Shown one piece after another: positions 14,601 through 14,999 of a stretch of DNA of 14,999 bases. The notes under the pieces are model-generated. The model made no database searches and was not told the origin of the DNA. It saw only the letters and a program-made list of their open reading frames with translations. Position numbers and translations under genes: made by a program. Origin of the DNA: an uncultured Flavobacteriales bacterium (GTDB lineage Bacteria > Bacteroidota > Bacteroidia > Flavobacteriales > Crocinitomicaceae); contig CAMLDR010000102.1 in assembly GCA_946478775.1 (NCBI GenBank), positions 1 to 14,999 on the forward strand. Reading direction: 5' to 3'. Position 1 is the first letter of the stretch, and the number at the start of each line of letters is the position of its first letter.

Positions 14601-14731
14601 ATAGGGGAATTGGTTGCAGGATCCTCACTCCGAGGCATGGTCAAAAGCGTATTCACTCCTAAAGCGATCGCCATGACGAACAATACCAAAGTAAATTGGT
14701 AATTGCGTACTGCGTAAGTAGCTATTTTCAT
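11681..14731 (-). CDS. RND efflux permease subunit (AcrB/MexB-like, HAE-1 type)
   Basis: Inner-membrane proton-driven pump that exports drugs or other small hydrophobic compounds through a tripartite complex with a periplasmic adaptor and outer-membrane channel. The 1016-residue length and layout are typical: helix 1 (about 12-30), then a porter domain with E-D-P-A-T (36-40) and Y-P-G-T-S-P-S-D (51-58). Helices 2-6 start near 334, with G-L-L-V-D397-D398 as the proton-relay pair. The second half repeats this plan, with G-I-E-V-K923-N-S-I-L-L-V-D-F, whose Lys matches the relay Lys of AcrB. All relay positions are present, so the gene appears intact. It begins 9 nt after the adaptor stop, with GAAAG just upstream, and is followed by a strong hairpin, so the two genes are co-transcribed. 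Substrate is unknown; a metal-exporting (HME) type is less likely but not excluded. Confidence 0.95.
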   Translation of the reverse strand: MKIATYAVRNYQFTLVLFVMAIALGVNTLLTMPRSEDPATNSPMFPVIVVYPGTSPSDMEELVVKPLEKQIYSLENIKRIKTQIKDGVAIMQVEYKYESDVNEKFQELTREVNGMRSELPDEILSIEVKKLVASDVNVIQTALISENASRKSLKRTAEDLQEELEKLPELKNVKIHGLSDEQVRIDLRTDKLAQLHLPLNAVVGTLQSEIANIPGGSIDVGTKSLNVKTSGNYVSLEEIANTIIYASEGKTIPLKDVADVYYDFSEAKHITRLNGHRCVFVTAAQKEGFNISETQKKYQKVLDEFDPHIPSNIDMVNHFDQGDNVNDRLGGLGIDFLIAILLVAITLLPLGGRASLVVMISIPLSLAIGLVLLNVMGYNINQLSIVGLVVALGLLVDDSIVVVENIERWLREGHSRMDATLKATQQIGLSVVGCTVTLIIAFLPLVFLPEVAGDFIRSLPMAVIASVLASMLVSLTIIPFLSSRLLKQHQGQHNGNIFLRALQKGISGTYSVLLDKALKRPIITLLVALGIFAGSLALFPVIGFSLFPASEKPQFMIDVSAPLQTNLNRTNEITEYVEKELSKIPEVKYYASNVGKGNPPVYYNVAQENERSDFAQIFVQLEKHTGVDKKQEIADRLRVIFNEYPGAKIEVKNFEQGPPMVAPVEVRLSGDNLDTLRKLSQEVESLLKETPGTMYVNNPVSNLKSDFKLVISKEKARALGVNTVDIDRTVRLAIAGVDLGTFSDKNNDEFSMLLTTHKGERATLDVFNQLYINNQQGQAILLSQIARLELESSPLFINHLNKVRTVSVSAFAQKGVLADNLINEVIAKMDEKKLPRGYAYAMGGEFESRNESFGGFNTIITITVFLFVAVLILLFKTFKSTLIVLSVIPLGIVGAVIALWMTGNSLSFVAVIGLIALAGIEVKNSILLVDFTNQLRQEGRSLDEAIREAGEVRFLPIVLTSLTAIGGLIPIAISTNPLISPLAIVLIGGLISSTLLSRVVTPIVYRLIPPKVEVKK

Positions 14732-14740
14732 CTTTCAGAA

Positions 14741-14999
14741 TTAGTTGGAAGAGATGGTCGAATGTTCATTCAGGTAAGGTCCGCCGGAAACGATCACATA
14801 CTTGTATCCTTCCAACCCATCTGAGATTTCCACTACATTTTGGTTCAGGTTCTCAATTCTTACCGGAACTTTCTTCACGGTTTTCCGGTCGTTGGAGACG
14901 AATACAAATCCTTCATCTGCATTTCCATCCAGTAAAGCTTCGTAAGGTATTTTCCAATTCTCGGATGTTTCCGAAAGTTTGATTTTTGCTTTCCCGAAA
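14741..14999 (-). CDS. C-terminal end of RND periplasmic adaptor subunit (partial)
   Basis: Only the last 85 residues are in the window; the gene continues past the right edge. The fragment has the end of a beta-barrel (A-K-I-K-L-S), then W-K-I-P-Y-E-A-L-L typical of adaptor C-terminal regions. These are followed by F-V-F-V-S-N-D-R-K-T-V-K-K-V-P-V and G-L-E-G-Y-K-Y-V-I-V-S-G-G-P-Y-L-N-E, the membrane-proximal domain of AcrA/HlyD-type fusion proteins. The stop TAA at 14741-14743 leaves 9 nt to the permease start. The adaptor bridges the inner-membrane pump and an outer-membrane channel. No channel gene is seen here; it would be expected upstream, beyond the window. Confidence 0.9.
   Translation of the reverse strand, partial: FGKAKIKLSETSENWKIPYEALLDGNADEGFVFVSNDRKTVKKVPVRIENLNQNVVEISDGLEGYKYVIVSGGPYLNEHSTISSN

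Overview
The window looks like chromosomal DNA of a Bacteroidota member. The protein families, the AT-leaning base composition, the weak or absent Shine-Dalgarno sites, and several TACATT(T/C) boxes resembling the Bacteroidota -7 element (TAnnTTTG) all point that way. A Flavobacteriales or Crocinitomicaceae-type (Fluviicola-like) genome is my best guess, but this is inference without a database search. No rRNA, tRNA, CRISPR array, transposase or phage gene is visible.

Layout. From about 110 to 8345 every convincing gene is on the + strand: a uracil/hypoxanthine-DNA-glycosylase-like protein (110-745), a two-helix membrane protein (887-1423), a DUF4180 protein (1592-1954), a tight three-gene envelope cluster (MORN/YwqK-like secreted protein, four-helix membrane protein, lipoprotein; 2042-4444), another four-helix membrane protein (4686-5213), a secreted penicillin-binding-protein-like serine hydrolase (5438-7252) and a DUF3050 heme-oxygenase-fold protein (7542-8345). 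From 8451 to the right edge everything is on the - strand: a very large secreted WG-repeat protein (8451-11081), a small secreted cysteine-containing protein (11165-11599), an RND-type efflux permease (11681-14731) and the C-terminus of its periplasmic adaptor (14741-14999, running off the window). The two halves converge on a 105-nt spacer at 8346-8450.

How the genes fit together. The one clear functional unit is the RND efflux operon, in which adaptor and permease are 9 nt apart and followed by a strong hairpin. The 2042-4444 trio is spaced like an operon and all three products are predicted to be in the envelope, but its job is unknown. The remaining genes look like single housekeeping or accessory genes.

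Non-coding structure is the more distinctive part. There are two different tandem heptamer arrays built on TAATTC (5221-5255 and 5294-5349), a TTTGAACTC-type array just before the DUF4180 gene, a 13-bp perfect palindrome after the efflux permease, a repeat-like convergent spacer, and a perfect 10-bp hairpin whose loop holds the start codon of the glycosylase gene. I see no convincing evidence for a wholly new multi-gene system. The best leads are the hairpin over the glycosylase start, the paired heptamer arrays, and the three-gene envelope cluster.
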